9,184 bases of DNA from CAZEAC01 sp964510065 (GCA_964510065.1 CAZEAC010000126.1:1-9184), one strand, 5' to 3'; positions 1 to 6,839 are shown, counted from the stretch's first letter. Notes: generated from the letters alone by a model not told the origin. Program-made: numbers and translations.

Positions 1-55
1 ATCGTCTCGATTCTATTCGTACTTTGAACTGCGGAAAGCGTTTACCTACAGTGTT
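1..55 (+). repeat. Direct repeat copy A (matches 7839-7893)
   Basis: Bases 1-55 equal bases 7839-7893 except at one position (a at 44, g at 7882). Here the sequence lies in frame inside the permease gene (residues SSRFYSYFELRKAF.YSV). Because the window starts exactly where the match starts, the repeat could extend further upstream. Confidence 0.9.
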
Positions 56-214
56 TTACCTACAGTGTTTACCTACAGTGTTATTTATCCGGAAATTACC
101 TGGACTGTTGTAGGCGTGCCAGTATGCGCGGTGGCCGTTGCCTCGCTACTTTCGGTGATTTATCCACTCGTTCGCGTGCTGACCCTTGATCAGCTAAAGG
201 CGCTCCGATCGTGA
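2..214 (+). CDS. C-terminal end of an FtsX/MacB-like ABC transporter permease (5' end outside window)
   Basis: The frame is open from base 2 to the TGA at 212-214, giving about 70 residues. The segment VIYPEITW is followed by a hydrophobic stretch (VVGVPVCAVAVASLLSVIY) and the closing PLVRVLTLDQLKALRS. This matches the usual end of FtsX-domain permeases: an extracytoplasmic segment, the last transmembrane helix, then a short basic tail near 'P..AL'. The stop overlaps the GTG of the next gene (GTGA, 211-214), so the two are probably translationally coupled and part of one exporter operon. The first 83 bases are odd: they contain a 55-bp sequence found again at 7839 and an in-frame 13/14-bp tandem repeat. 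Family assignment rests on the tail and on the neighbouring genes; specificity cannot be told. Confidence 0.75.
   Translation, partial: SSRFYSYFELRKAFTYSVLPTVFTYSVIYPEITWTVVGVPVCAVAVASLLSVIYPLVRVLTLDQLKALRS
44..83 (+). repeat. Three tandem 13/14-bp units (acctacagtgtt)
   Basis: Units lie at 44-57, 58-70 and 71-83. Each has the core acctacagtgtt, followed by tt, t or a. The two extra units relative to the copy at 7882-7894 add 27 bp, exactly nine codons, so the permease frame stays open (TYSVLPTVF then TYSVIYPE). This is probably a slippage duplication, or an assembly artefact at a contig end. Confidence 0.85.
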
Positions 215-1440
215 AAACGATTAAACTACTCGGCACATTTATCTTACTTGGGCTTCGCAACTTAATGCGAAACAAGAAACGTTCGCTCATTAGTATTGCG
301 GCTGTGGCGCTTGGAGTGTGGAGTTCGGCGGCGCTTTCGACACTGGCGCGCGGAGTAAGCTACGGCATGGCTGAAGACACAATCTCGACTCTTTCAGGGC
401 ATATTCAGGTTCATGCGCCGAAGTATCTCGATGATCCATCGATTGAGCACCGCTTTCCCGAACCACAGGGGCCTTTGCGCGTGGCGCTCGACAGTGATTC
501 ACGCTGGGCCGAGAGAGTACGGGTTCCGGGCGTTGCGGCAAGCGAACGGGAGAGCCTTGGCGTGACTATTCTCGGTATCGACGCGGAGCGTGAACGCGGA
601 CTTTCATTTGTTCCGGACGCCATGATCGAGGGGGAATTTTTGAGTTCGAGCGACGAAAGCGGGGTGATAGTTGGCGCAAAGCTCCTCGAACGGCTTCAAA
701 CCGGGCTTGGAAAGAGAATTGTGCTTATGAGCGAGAGCGCTCACCATCAGATAGCCGAGCGTGGCTTTCGCATTCTTGGAGTTTTTAAAGCAAAATTGGA
801 AAGCACCGAGCTTGGTTTCGTATTCGTCGCGAAGGGTAACGCGCAGCATTTTCTCGGTATTCCCGGAGAAATTAGCGAGGTTGCGCTTCGACTCGTCACC
901 CGCGATCAAATTCCCGCCGTTGAGGCGGCGCTTAAGCGCGCGGCGCCGGATCTGGCGATTGATAGCTGGGAATCGCTTAATCCATTTATCGTGGCGCTTA
1001 TTAGCGTGCAGAGTCGCTTTATAAGTTTTTGGTTCGTGGTGGTGTTCGTGGCGGTTTCTTTTGGTCTGGTGAACACGCTTCTTATGGCGATATTTGAGCG
1101 TACTCGCGAGCTAGGACTTTTTCAGGCACTTGGCATGAAGCCAGTGCAGATTATTAATCTTATTTTGGTTGAGTCACTTGTATTGCTGCTTATGGGCGCG
1201 ATTGTGGGAAATCTGCTTGGACTCAGTACCCTGTGGTGGCTTCGAGAGGGGCTGGATATTTCGGCGTTCGCTGCCGGCGCTGAGCATATCGGCATTTCAA
1301 GAATAATTCATCCCAAGTTCCTGCTTCCGGATTGGATTAAGGTAAATCTGATACTTTTTGTGATGGGTATGTTGAGTTCGCTTTATCCCGCCTATCGTGC
1401 GTCATCGATCGCGCCGGCGGCGGCGTTGGCGAGGGGGTAA
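211..1440 (+). CDS. ABC transporter permease, FtsX/MacB_PCD family
   Basis: This is an inner-membrane subunit of a MacB/LolCE-type ABC system of 409 residues, a normal family length. The order is typical: a cytoplasmic N-terminus with RNLMRNKKRS, a first helix at about 24-46, a large extracytoplasmic domain at about 47-266, then three helices at about 268-293, 313-340 and 374-394. The conserved FtsX-domain stretch ERTRELGLFQALGMKP (296-311) forms the usual ATPase coupling loop after the second helix, and the end is PAYRASSIAPAAALARG. The start is a GTG overlapping the upstream stop (GTGA), with AAAGG at 196-200 as a plausible ribosome site. The ATPase gene follows after 2 bp. Proteins of this family work in lipoprotein release, macrolide or peptide efflux, or mechanotransmission. 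The substrate here is unknown. Confidence 0.9.
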   Translation: MKTIKLLGTFILLGLRNLMRNKKRSLISIAAVALGVWSSAALSTLARGVSYGMAEDTISTLSGHIQVHAPKYLDDPSIEHRFPEPQGPLRVALDSDSRWAERVRVPGVAASERESLGVTILGIDAERERGLSFVPDAMIEGEFLSSSDESGVIVGAKLLERLQTGLGKRIVLMSESAHHQIAERGFRILGVFKAKLESTELGFVFVAKGNAQHFLGIPGEISEVALRLVTRDQIPAVEAALKRAAPDLAIDSWESLNPFIVALISVQSRFISFWFVVVFVAVSFGLVNTLLMAIFERTRELGLFQALGMKPVQIINLILVESLVLLLMGAIVGNLLGLSTLWWLREGLDISAFAAGAEHIGISRIIHPKFLLPDWIKVNLILFVMGMLSSLYPAYRASSIAPAAALARG

Positions 1441-1442
1441 CC

Positions 1443-2132
1443 ATGAGTGCTGAAGATATTAGCTGTAGACAGGTCTCGAAACTTTACGCACAGGGTGATG
1501 CGGAGGTGCATGCCCTTGAAGCAGTTGCTCTCACCATCGACGCGGGTAGTTTCGTAAGCCTCTTTGGCCCTTCCGGTTCGGGAAAGACGACGCTGCTTAA
1601 TATTATAGGTGGACTTGATGTACCGACCACCGGAGAGGTGAGGATTGGCACGCTCTCCCTCGGGTCGCTATCTCGCGGCGAACGCGCGGCGCTTAGGCTC
1701 AATAAAATAGGATTTATATTCCAGGCCTATAATTTGATTCCAGTGCTTTCCGCCGCTGAAAACGTGGAATTTGTGATGCAGCTTCAGGGGATTCCGGCGG
1801 GGGAGCGGCGCGAGCGGTCGGTGGCTATTCTTAACGAGGTGGGACTTGGCGCACTGACCAAGAGGCGTCCCGGCGAACTCTCTGGGGGACAGCAGCAGCG
1901 TGTCGCCGTGGCTCGCGCGATTGTGGCTAATCCTTCGATAATTCTCGCAGATGAGCCGACCGCGAATCTTGATTCAAAGACCGCCGGCGGACTGCTCGAG
2001 CTTATGCGAAGACTCAATGAAGAGCGGAAGACCACTTTTATTTTCTCGACTCACGACAGTTTGGTGATGCAATTTGCAAAGCGGTTGATCGGACTCCATG
2101 ATGGGAAAATTGTCTCCGACACGCGGAAATAG
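1443..2132 (+). CDS. ABC transporter ATP-binding protein, LolD/MacB family
   Basis: This is the cytoplasmic ATPase that would power the two adjacent FtsX-type permeases. It has 229 residues, the usual size for the LolD/FtsE/MacB-NBD group. All nucleotide-binding motifs are present: Walker A GPSGSGKTT (42-50), Q-loop around Q94 in FQAYNLIP, signature LSGGQQQR (146-153), Walker B IILADEPT (166-173), D-loop NLD (175-177) and H-loop H204 in STHD. The FQ.YNL.P stretch and SGGQQQRVAVARA are typical of the LolD/MacB branch. The ATG lies 2 bp after the permease stop, preceded by a strong GAGGGGG at about 1431-1437 inside the permease end. The family is certain. Whether it serves lipoprotein sorting or export of another cargo is not visible. 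Confidence 0.95.
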   Translation: MSAEDISCRQVSKLYAQGDAEVHALEAVALTIDAGSFVSLFGPSGSGKTTLLNIIGGLDVPTTGEVRIGTLSLGSLSRGERAALRLNKIGFIFQAYNLIPVLSAAENVEFVMQLQGIPAGERRERSVAILNEVGLGALTKRRPGELSGGQQQRVAVARAIVANPSIILADEPTANLDSKTAGGLLELMRRLNEERKTTFIFSTHDSLVMQFAKRLIGLHDGKIVSDTRK

Positions 2133-2272
2133 GCCCGCGCGGCGCTTGCGTTACTTCACATAATAGAAGCACATCGAGGTTGTTTCCTTTGAGTCACGCC
2201 CCGCTCTTATGATACAGCTGCGGAATCTCGTCGAGATAATTTGAGTAATGAAATTTTAGCTAGGATTTGAGT
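2133..2272. other. Intergenic gap between the ABC operon and the secreted-protein pair
   Basis: A 5-bp GC stem (CGCGG with CCGCG, about 2122-2139) spans the ATPase stop codon but has no T-run, so it is a weak terminator at best. GATAAT at 2235-2240 could be a -10 box for the next gene, but I see no good -35 at 17 bp. TAGGA at 2261-2265 is the ribosome site that favours the ATG at 2273. Confidence 0.4.
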
Positions 2273-3595
2273 ATGATCTGTGGTGTTAGATATTTCTGTG
2301 TTCGCGTGACAATAAATATACTGGTGGCATGCGCAACATTGATGATGTTGTTGATGGGGGCGCAAGGTGCTCACGCCGAAGAGGGCATTTTTGCCTATTT
2401 GGGAGAGGTGCGAACTAACAGCAACTATGCGTCGGGCTTTACTTCAATCAGTAATCACAAGCCGAGCGCATACTCTTTTACCCAGGGGCGCAATAGTAAT
2501 TACTTCTTCGTGCAGGAAGGCGGACCAAACACAGCTTCTAGCTTCTATGCTCAGGACTCAAATTCTTCTTCGAATTTCAGTTGGATTACCGGGTCTGATG
2601 GCAAATCATATACTCGCAATAGCTCCTCAGACAACTTTGCCACGAGAAAACCAGTGCGCGGAGATTTGGGGGAGATACTTGAGGAACGGCATGAGATCTG
2701 GCATTCGAGCGAGGCATGGGCGCCGAAAGTCGATGGAGAAGAGGAGAATCCGCGCAAGCGCGACGGTGAATTGACTACACGTGGTCCTACTACGGTCGCT
2801 GCTGGCGGCAATCTTCTGGGGTATCACGTCTGCAAAGTAAAGCGAAAGACGATAGAAGAGAATAGCGCCCCGGGCGACTATAAGCAGTGGACTTTGGATA
2901 TTGCGAGCTCGACTCTTCCCAAGATGATAATTACCACGAGCGAAGGATACCGTGTTCCAGATGGTAAGCAGGCAGTGCTCAAGTATACAGTGACTTGGTA
3001 CGACATCTGTTACTCATGCGCCGATCCACAGATAAATCCCTCATCGTTTAGCGGCGAAATAGTATTACGTGGCTCCGGTGGCGGCTCACTGCCAGCGGCA
3101 AATCCAGGTTGGATTTCGGGTCAATTGCCTAACGACACCTGTCGAGTAATCAGCTGGCCGGAACTCGGCGTGATTATACGCGACAAGCCCGGATTTAGGT
3201 CGTCGAGCGCATCGGCGGCGGTAGGCCATGCTCAAAATCCGGTAACCGGCATGTGGAGCTACAATAATGAGATGGATCAAACCAGCGTGGTGGTCACTCC
3301 CGAAATGGCGCTTCTGACCGCGCGTTACTTTGCGGAAATGGCGCAGAATAATTTCCGTAAGTACTTTCTGCCAAAGTTGCGCGCGGAAGCAGATGCGCGT
3401 TTTGCCTGGCTGGTCAAGCTTGTGCAGGTGCTGACACAGGTAGATCCGCCGCCACCGGCGATTCCGGCGCAATGTAAGAGTTATACCTCGGTGGATGAGT
3501 GCATAAAGGCGCACCTTACTCCGCTTGGAGAACCGGGTGCAGTGGAGGTATCGCGCATCGCCGCTTCACCATCGCCGTCGCCGACACCGAGATAG
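2273..3595 (+). CDS. Secreted protein of unknown function (440 residues)
   Basis: I do not recognise this family. The N-terminus is a clear Sec signal peptide: a hydrophobic core of ILVACATLMMLLMGA and a cleavage site AHA|EEG after residue 35. The mature protein begins with a Ser/Asn-rich, aromatic-containing stretch (about 50-125), followed by a charged linker (about 130-170). A beta-rich middle carries cysteines at 187, 246, 249 and 290. Then come an amphipathic segment at about 343-390 and a tail with PPPP, two more cysteines (401, 410) and PSPSPTPR at the end. Six mature cysteines suggest disulfides outside the cytoplasm. The ATG at 2273 is chosen over the in-frame TTG at 2267 because TAGGA (2261-2265) sits 7 bp before the ATG and only 1 bp before the TTG. 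The next gene follows after 3 bp, so they are co-transcribed. Confidence 0.75.
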   Translation: MICGVRYFCVRVTINILVACATLMMLLMGAQGAHAEEGIFAYLGEVRTNSNYASGFTSISNHKPSAYSFTQGRNSNYFFVQEGGPNTASSFYAQDSNSSSNFSWITGSDGKSYTRNSSSDNFATRKPVRGDLGEILEERHEIWHSSEAWAPKVDGEEENPRKRDGELTTRGPTTVAAGGNLLGYHVCKVKRKTIEENSAPGDYKQWTLDIASSTLPKMIITTSEGYRVPDGKQAVLKYTVTWYDICYSCADPQINPSSFSGEIVLRGSGGGSLPAANPGWISGQLPNDTCRVISWPELGVIIRDKPGFRSSSASAAVGHAQNPVTGMWSYNNEMDQTSVVVTPEMALLTARYFAEMAQNNFRKYFLPKLRAEADARFAWLVKLVQVLTQVDPPPPAIPAQCKSYTSVDECIKAHLTPLGEPGAVEVSRIAASPSPSPTPR

Positions 3596-3598
3596 GCC

Positions 3599-4408
3599 AT
3601 GTTAGAACGTTTTAAAAAGCTGCGCTCTTTTGGCGGGGTAGCAGCGCTCTCTCTGTCGCTTTTCGGAATTCATCCGCTCAAAGCGGCCGAGAGAGTTTCT
3701 CCACAGGATAATACTCCTCCGCAAGCTCCCCTCGGCCTCGCAAAGGCCGAGGGCGATGTTGTCGGCGAGGCAAAGCGCCAACCGGGACCGAAGGATCCGC
3801 GAATCTCCAGGAAGTTCACGGTTGGATTTATTAAAGACGAACTTTCAATGTTACTCGATGATCTCTCTTTGCAAGAGGGACAGACTGTCGCCACTCAATC
3901 CCTTGCTTTCTCAGCGAGCATCTACTCACGGCTTAGCGCTACCGCCGGTGGACCACGTGAGCTCGCACCAGCATTGCTACGAAATGAAGTTGCCTTGGCG
4001 TACGCGGGGGTCCTCTATCAGGTCGCGGACGCGACCATTTCGCCTGTCAAGAAGAACAATATTCGCTCCGCTCAGTTTGCGAGTCTGCTTCGAGCACCGT
4101 TCAGTAAGGATGGATTCGCGCTTGAGAAACTTCATAATGTATTTGTAATGCATAGTGGCGAGCTCGCGCATTGTGTGACTTCGGTTCGGGCGGCGAAATG
4201 GGTCGAGGTTCGCGGTAGGTATTCCGAAGACTATAATCCCGAGGACCTCGACCTCACGCGTAGCGCCGATTATGCGGCGACCCTGCTGCGCTGGCGCGAA
4301 GCCCTGGAGAATGCGCTCAAGAGCACCCGTGATAATTCCGGCGTACTTGGAGATCGGGAGTTAGCTGAGTTTAAATCTGCGCTTGGCCAGGTGATCGACG
4401 GACTGTAA
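3599..4408 (+). CDS. Secreted protein of unknown function (269 residues)
   Basis: This is an unrecognised exported protein. Residues 1-29 form a signal peptide: basic MLERFKKLR, hydrophobic GGVAALSLSLFGI, and probable cleavage after HPLKA (near AERV). A Pro/Gly-rich linker follows (about 35-68), then a compact, mostly helical-looking domain (about 70-269). This includes the KFTVGFIKDELSMLLDDLSLQEGQ segment and a helical C-terminus (DYAATLLRWREALENALKST, ELAEFKSALGQVIDGL). It has a single cysteine (192). The ATG lies 3 bp after the previous stop, with GATAGG just upstream overlapping that stop, so the pair is an operon and probably works together. The juxtaposition with an ABC exporter suggests an envelope role, which is inference only. 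I see no catalytic motif. Confidence 0.75.
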   Translation: MLERFKKLRSFGGVAALSLSLFGIHPLKAAERVSPQDNTPPQAPLGLAKAEGDVVGEAKRQPGPKDPRISRKFTVGFIKDELSMLLDDLSLQEGQTVATQSLAFSASIYSRLSATAGGPRELAPALLRNEVALAYAGVLYQVADATISPVKKNNIRSAQFASLLRAPFSKDGFALEKLHNVFVMHSGELAHCVTSVRAAKWVEVRGRYSEDYNPEDLDLTRSADYAATLLRWREALENALKSTRDNSGVLGDRELAEFKSALGQVIDGL

Positions 4409-4420
4409 TTTGGATACTGT

Positions 4421-4443
4421 ACTGTGGGTAGTAGAGAGAGCAG
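4421..4443 (+). repeat. Inverted-repeat arm 1 (pairs with 5017-5036)
   Basis: ACTGTGGGTAG, then TAG, then AGAGAGCAG. Its reverse complement matches 5017-5036 at all 20 bases, apart from a 3-base insertion here (an extra TAG or equivalent). It starts 12 bases after the stop of the secreted-protein gene. The other arm lies downstream of the minus-strand gene 6736-5105, and each arm reads in the sense direction of the gene it follows. Confidence 0.7.
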
Positions 4444-4474
4444 GCAACCGATTTTAATAACCGCATATCGTGAG

Positions 4475-4547
4475 CCCGTCTCTTTCAAAGAGCGGGGCGC
4501 GTAGGTCGGTGGCATGCCTATGCATGCACCGAGTCCACACGCCCCGC
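4475..4547. other. Strong bulged hairpin with an overlapping alternative hairpin
   Basis: The main fold pairs GCGGGGCG (4492-4499) with CGCCCCGC (4540-4547). It also pairs GT and GG of 4501-4505 with CC and AC of 4535-4538, TCGGTG (4506-4511) with CACCGA (4527-4532), and CATGC (4513-4517) with GCATG (4522-4526). The loop is CTAT and G4512 is bulged, giving about 23 base pairs in 56 bases. An alternative upstream hairpin pairs CCCG and CTCTTT (4475-4485, T4479 bulged) with AAAGAG and CGGG (4487-4496), so both folds compete for 4492-4496. It lies between the convergent genes ending at 4408 (plus) and 4597 (minus), so a bidirectional termination or mRNA-end role is possible. There is no T-run on either side. 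Confidence 0.65.
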
Positions 4548-4596
4548 CCGATGAGGCGAAGTCGCCAGGGTGTTCGCAGGAACTCCCTCGCTATTC

Positions 4597-4803
4597 CTAT
4601 TCGAACGGGATCCCGTGCGAGCTACCCGTGCCCCAACGAACCAATGAGTCCGATGGTTCCGGAACCAGAACATGCTCGGCGGTGAACCGATCGGGCTCAC
4701 CTCTCATTTCTGGTATCAACTCTCGGACGATTGACCTGTTTGACTGCAAACAGCCCAGAGTGGCCGCGCACAGCGCAACCATTACCACGTATCTGCCTTT
4801 CAT
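4597..4803 (-). CDS. Probable small lipoprotein (68 residues)
   Basis: The N-terminus MKGRYVVMVALCAATLGC reads as a lipoprotein signal peptide: a short basic start, a hydrophobic core and a lipobox-like TLGC with the acceptor cysteine at 18. The -3 residue is Thr rather than the commoner Leu. The mature part would be only about 51 residues (LQSNRSIVRELIPEM ... GSSHGIPFE), charged, with no recognised domain. GGGA lies about 8 bases upstream of the ATG. TATAAG at 4845-4840 could be a -10 box, with an inverted repeat (4818-4837) between it and the start. Several small lysis, entericidin-like or envelope-stress lipoproteins look like this, but no specific match is claimed. An overlapping frame at 4700-4518 is less convincing because it lacks any signal. 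Confidence 0.45.
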   Translation of the reverse strand: MKGRYVVMVALCAATLGCLQSNRSIVRELIPEMRGEPDRFTAEHVLVPEPSDSLVRWGTGSSHGIPFE

Positions 4804-4817
4804 AGGTTTTTCCCAAT

Positions 4818-4837
4818 CGCGTGATTGAATTCACGCG
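4818..4837. promoter_or_regulatory. Inverted repeat in the lipoprotein upstream region (possible operator)
   Basis: CGCGTGA (4818-4824) and TCACGCG (4831-4837) form a perfect 7-bp inverted repeat with a 6-base centre. On the minus strand it lies between the TATAAG box (4845-4840) and the start codon at 4803, a location suited to a repressor site or a short 5'-UTR hairpin. No cognate regulator is identifiable. Confidence 0.4.
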
Positions 4838-5016
4838 CGCTTATAGCGACCAAGGACATCCTTGCCCTTAGGAGTTTGGGGCTCCCAAGCCAAGCCGTGT
4901 TCCAACACGAACTGTTGTCCAGATACTCAGCGAAGCATCCACGCTACTGCCATTTGTTGGAATGGCGGCAGTCTGGCTATTTCACTCGCGAAAACGCTAG
5001 AAAAGCGGAACCTTAA

Positions 5017-5036
5017 CTGCTCTCTCTACCCACAGT
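5017..5036 (-). repeat. Inverted-repeat arm 2 (pairs with 4421-4443)
   Basis: On the minus strand this reads ACTGTGGGTAGAGAGAGCAG, the same motif as 4421-4443 without the 3-base insertion. Thirteen bases match without a break and the other seven match across the gap. The two arms enclose about 573 bp containing the small lipoprotein gene and the hairpin cluster. Confidence 0.7.
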
Positions 5037-5104
5037 TTTTAATTTAATCCTACCTATGGCTTAATGCAAACTGAGAGTGATTTTCGTGTCACGCAACAAG
5101 GCGC

Positions 5105-6736
5105 TTAAGACGCGAGGGGAGTTTCTAACGTCTCGGCCTGATTCAGTTTTGTTTGAAGATCAAATCCCGCGGATTGCGCGATTTTCTCTCTAAAATGCGG
5201 GTTTCTCAGCATTGAATCAATCTGGCATTCGAACACCGGGCCGCCATCACGAAGCTCGAGCCAGGCATTACGAATCGCGCGCAGCAGGCAATATGCGCGC
5301 GGCTTGTCACTCATGAAACTCTTGTGCGCGAGTGCGAAGCTGTCGACGAGTGTAAGATCGTGGTACGCGGAATCGAGAAACTGGCAATCATTAAAAAGCC
5401 GATTAAATTCGAAATGAGGAAAATAAGAGACGGCGATTGCATCCGAGCTCTTTTCGTTCATGCAATTGAAAATTTCCAGCGGATCGGCGTTCTGCAGCGA
5501 AATCTCCTTTGTGTTCGTGAGCCCCGCTTCTTCGAGCGCGGTAAGATAGAACATACCCGAGGTGGGGTGATCACATCCGGCGAGTACAGGCCTGCGGCGT
5601 AGCAAACTTCTTAGATCCGAGGAGCGCCGGACGCCCCGGCCAATTAAGCGTACTGAGTGTCGTGGGAGAATTGCAAAGGGTTCAAAGTCGCGCGCGACCG
5701 GGCCATTAAGAACACGAGCTGCTGACGGAACTCCGAGGGTCACCACATCCGGAGCCGTAGTAAAGCGCATTTCGTTAATGTAATTAACGATCTCGCCGGC
5801 ATGAAGAAAATCAAAATTGATCTGGATATTGTAACCTTTCACCTCGATTAAATATTGGTAGATCAGTGCGATCGCCGAGGGGATAGCAGCGAGGATAATT
5901 TTAATCGGTCGATCGGAACAGAGCTTTGAACGTAAATACAGCTCGTCATCAAAATAGCCGAGCTGATCGCCGGGAAGGAGCTCACGCTCAATCCGTGATT
6001 CGAGCTTCTTATTCTTTCCCACGTAGCGCGCATGACAAGCGTTACCATTTATGCGGGCGAGGTGCTGCTTGTAGGTTGAAGGCCGAAAGATATCGGTGCT
6101 CCGAAGCACAGTTTGAACTTCACGACGAACTATTTCACGAATACTCAGCTCATACCTACGCGGCGGGTCCTGGATCTTCTTGCGCAGCACAAAAGAGCGC
6201 GCGGTTCTGGAAGGATTGATGCGGTGGGGGCGCCACTGTTGTTTAAGTACCTGAAGCAGATCGTGCTTCCGCTCATCGCTTTGAAGCGGAGTGCCCTCAA
6301 TAAAGATCTCGATCGCGAGTTCGTCGCGAACGCTTTTGGCGATTGCGACATGAACCACATCCGAGACACGTCTACTGGCATTACTGCAGCTAAGAAGTCG
6401 CCGCGCCAGTGGCGTGCCGTTCTTGGATGTTCCAAACATCTCGAGAATCCACGAGGGAAGTTTGCGTAGACAATACTCAATTGAAGATGCCGGAGAGTTC
6501 TGTCCGCCCTCGAGATAAAGTGGAGCTTCTCGTGAAGAATCGAGCGAGGCCTTTACCAAGAGCAGACACAGAGCGTGAACTGCGGGGCGCCATTGAAAAG
6601 TTCCCTGGGCTAAGTGCGCTATTTCCGTGCGGCCACGAGAGCAAATTCGGGGAGCAGAAAGAAGTGGGTGAGAGAAATGAGTGCGAATAAGCTCAGGTGA
6701 ATTTCCGGAGGAGAAAGTGAGCTTAAGACTACTCAT
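5105..6736 (-). CDS. Large protein with unrecognised N-terminal half and PBP2-like C-terminal half
   Basis: The 543 residues split into two parts. Residues about 276-500 have the look of a type-2 periplasmic-binding fold (NMT1/TAXI-like): KIILAAIPSAIALIYQYLIEVKGYNIQINF, then EIVNYINEMRFTTAPDVVTLGVPSAARVL, FEPFAILPRHSVRLIGRG, SDLRSLLRRRPVLAGCDHPTSGMFYLTALEEAGLT and SDAIAVSYFPHFEF. This alternates strand and helix at the spacing expected of that fold. Residues 1-275 match nothing I know; they are basic, with many Arg/Ser residues and an odd segment ESRIERELLPGDQLGYFDDELYLR. There is no signal peptide or membrane helix, so the ligand-binding-like domain would be cytoplasmic, as in one-component sensors, though I see no clear helix-turn-helix. 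A TATAAT box ends 8 bases before the ATG. GGAG is only 2 bases from it, so initiation is nearly leaderless or a later start is used. Confidence 0.65.
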   Translation of the reverse strand: MSSLKLTFSSGNSPELIRTHFSHPLLSAPRICSRGRTEIAHLAQGTFQWRPAVHALCLLLVKASLDSSREAPLYLEGGQNSPASSIEYCLRKLPSWILEMFGTSKNGTPLARRLLSCSNASRRVSDVVHVAIAKSVRDELAIEIFIEGTPLQSDERKHDLLQVLKQQWRPHRINPSRTARSFVLRKKIQDPPRRYELSIREIVRREVQTVLRSTDIFRPSTYKQHLARINGNACHARYVGKNKKLESRIERELLPGDQLGYFDDELYLRSKLCSDRPIKIILAAIPSAIALIYQYLIEVKGYNIQINFDFLHAGEIVNYINEMRFTTAPDVVTLGVPSAARVLNGPVARDFEPFAILPRHSVRLIGRGVRRSSDLRSLLRRRPVLAGCDHPTSGMFYLTALEEAGLTNTKEISLQNADPLEIFNCMNEKSSDAIAVSYFPHFEFNRLFNDCQFLDSAYHDLTLVDSFALAHKSFMSDKPRAYCLLRAIRNAWLELRDGGPVFECQIDSMLRNPHFREKIAQSAGFDLQTKLNQAETLETPLAS

Positions 6737-6744
6737 CGCTCCGA

Positions 6745-6772
6745 ATTATAGATCATCTCCAAGGCTAGGCAA
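6745..6772 (-). promoter_or_regulatory. Sigma70-like promoter for the minus-strand gene at 6736
   Basis: On the minus strand, TTGCCT (6772-6767), a 16-bp spacer and a perfect TATAAT (6750-6745). The expected transcript start is near 6738, at most about 3 bases before the ATG at 6736-6734. Confidence 0.6.
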
Positions 6773-6839
6773 GCGTGGCGAGTCAATAAAAATGGGCTTT
6801 TCTGCGAGTCGGTGAGGACCTCGATGTGCTAAGACCGGT

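Larger units (their letters stand above)
4804..5104. other. Gene-poor, hairpin-rich stretch upstream of the small lipoprotein
   Basis: I see no convincing gene here. The stretch holds a run of short perfect hairpins: CAAGG/CCTTG (4851-4864), TTGGG/CCCAA (4876-4888), CGTGT/ACACG (4896-4909), and GCCATT/AATGGC (4949-4966), the last with a competing ACTGCC/GGCAGT (4946-4951 with 4967-4972). There is also a small GCG-AAAA-CGC (4988-4997). The density could reflect a small structured RNA or a long regulatory leader. No tRNA T-loop or other known RNA consensus is visible. Reading rightward, AACTG (5015-5019) pairs with CAGTT (5033-5037) before T bases, a weak terminator-like shape. Confidence 0.35.

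Noticed and set aside
44..83. CRISPR-like array
   Set aside because: The units are directly tandem with no spacers and lie in frame inside a gene.
2267..2272. TTG start for the 440-residue secreted protein
   Set aside because: The ribosome-binding TAGGA would be only 1 base away. The ATG at 2273 has normal spacing and the same signal peptide.
4475..4547. Integron attC site
   Set aside because: The bulged hairpin is suggestive, but there is no GTTRRRY core and no matching RYYYAAC at the other end, and no integrase is in view.
4470..4828. Plus-strand open frames of 71 and 104 residues
   Set aside because: They are antisense to the lipoprotein frame and run through the strong hairpin, with low-complexity composition and no start signals.
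4846..4972. tRNA gene
   Set aside because: The stems do not form a cloverleaf with correct arm lengths, and no T-loop (GGTTCRANNCC) or CCA end is visible.
5324..6690. Several plus-strand frames of about 90-120 residues
   Set aside because: All are antisense shadows of the 543-residue minus-strand gene and lack ribosome sites or protein-like character.
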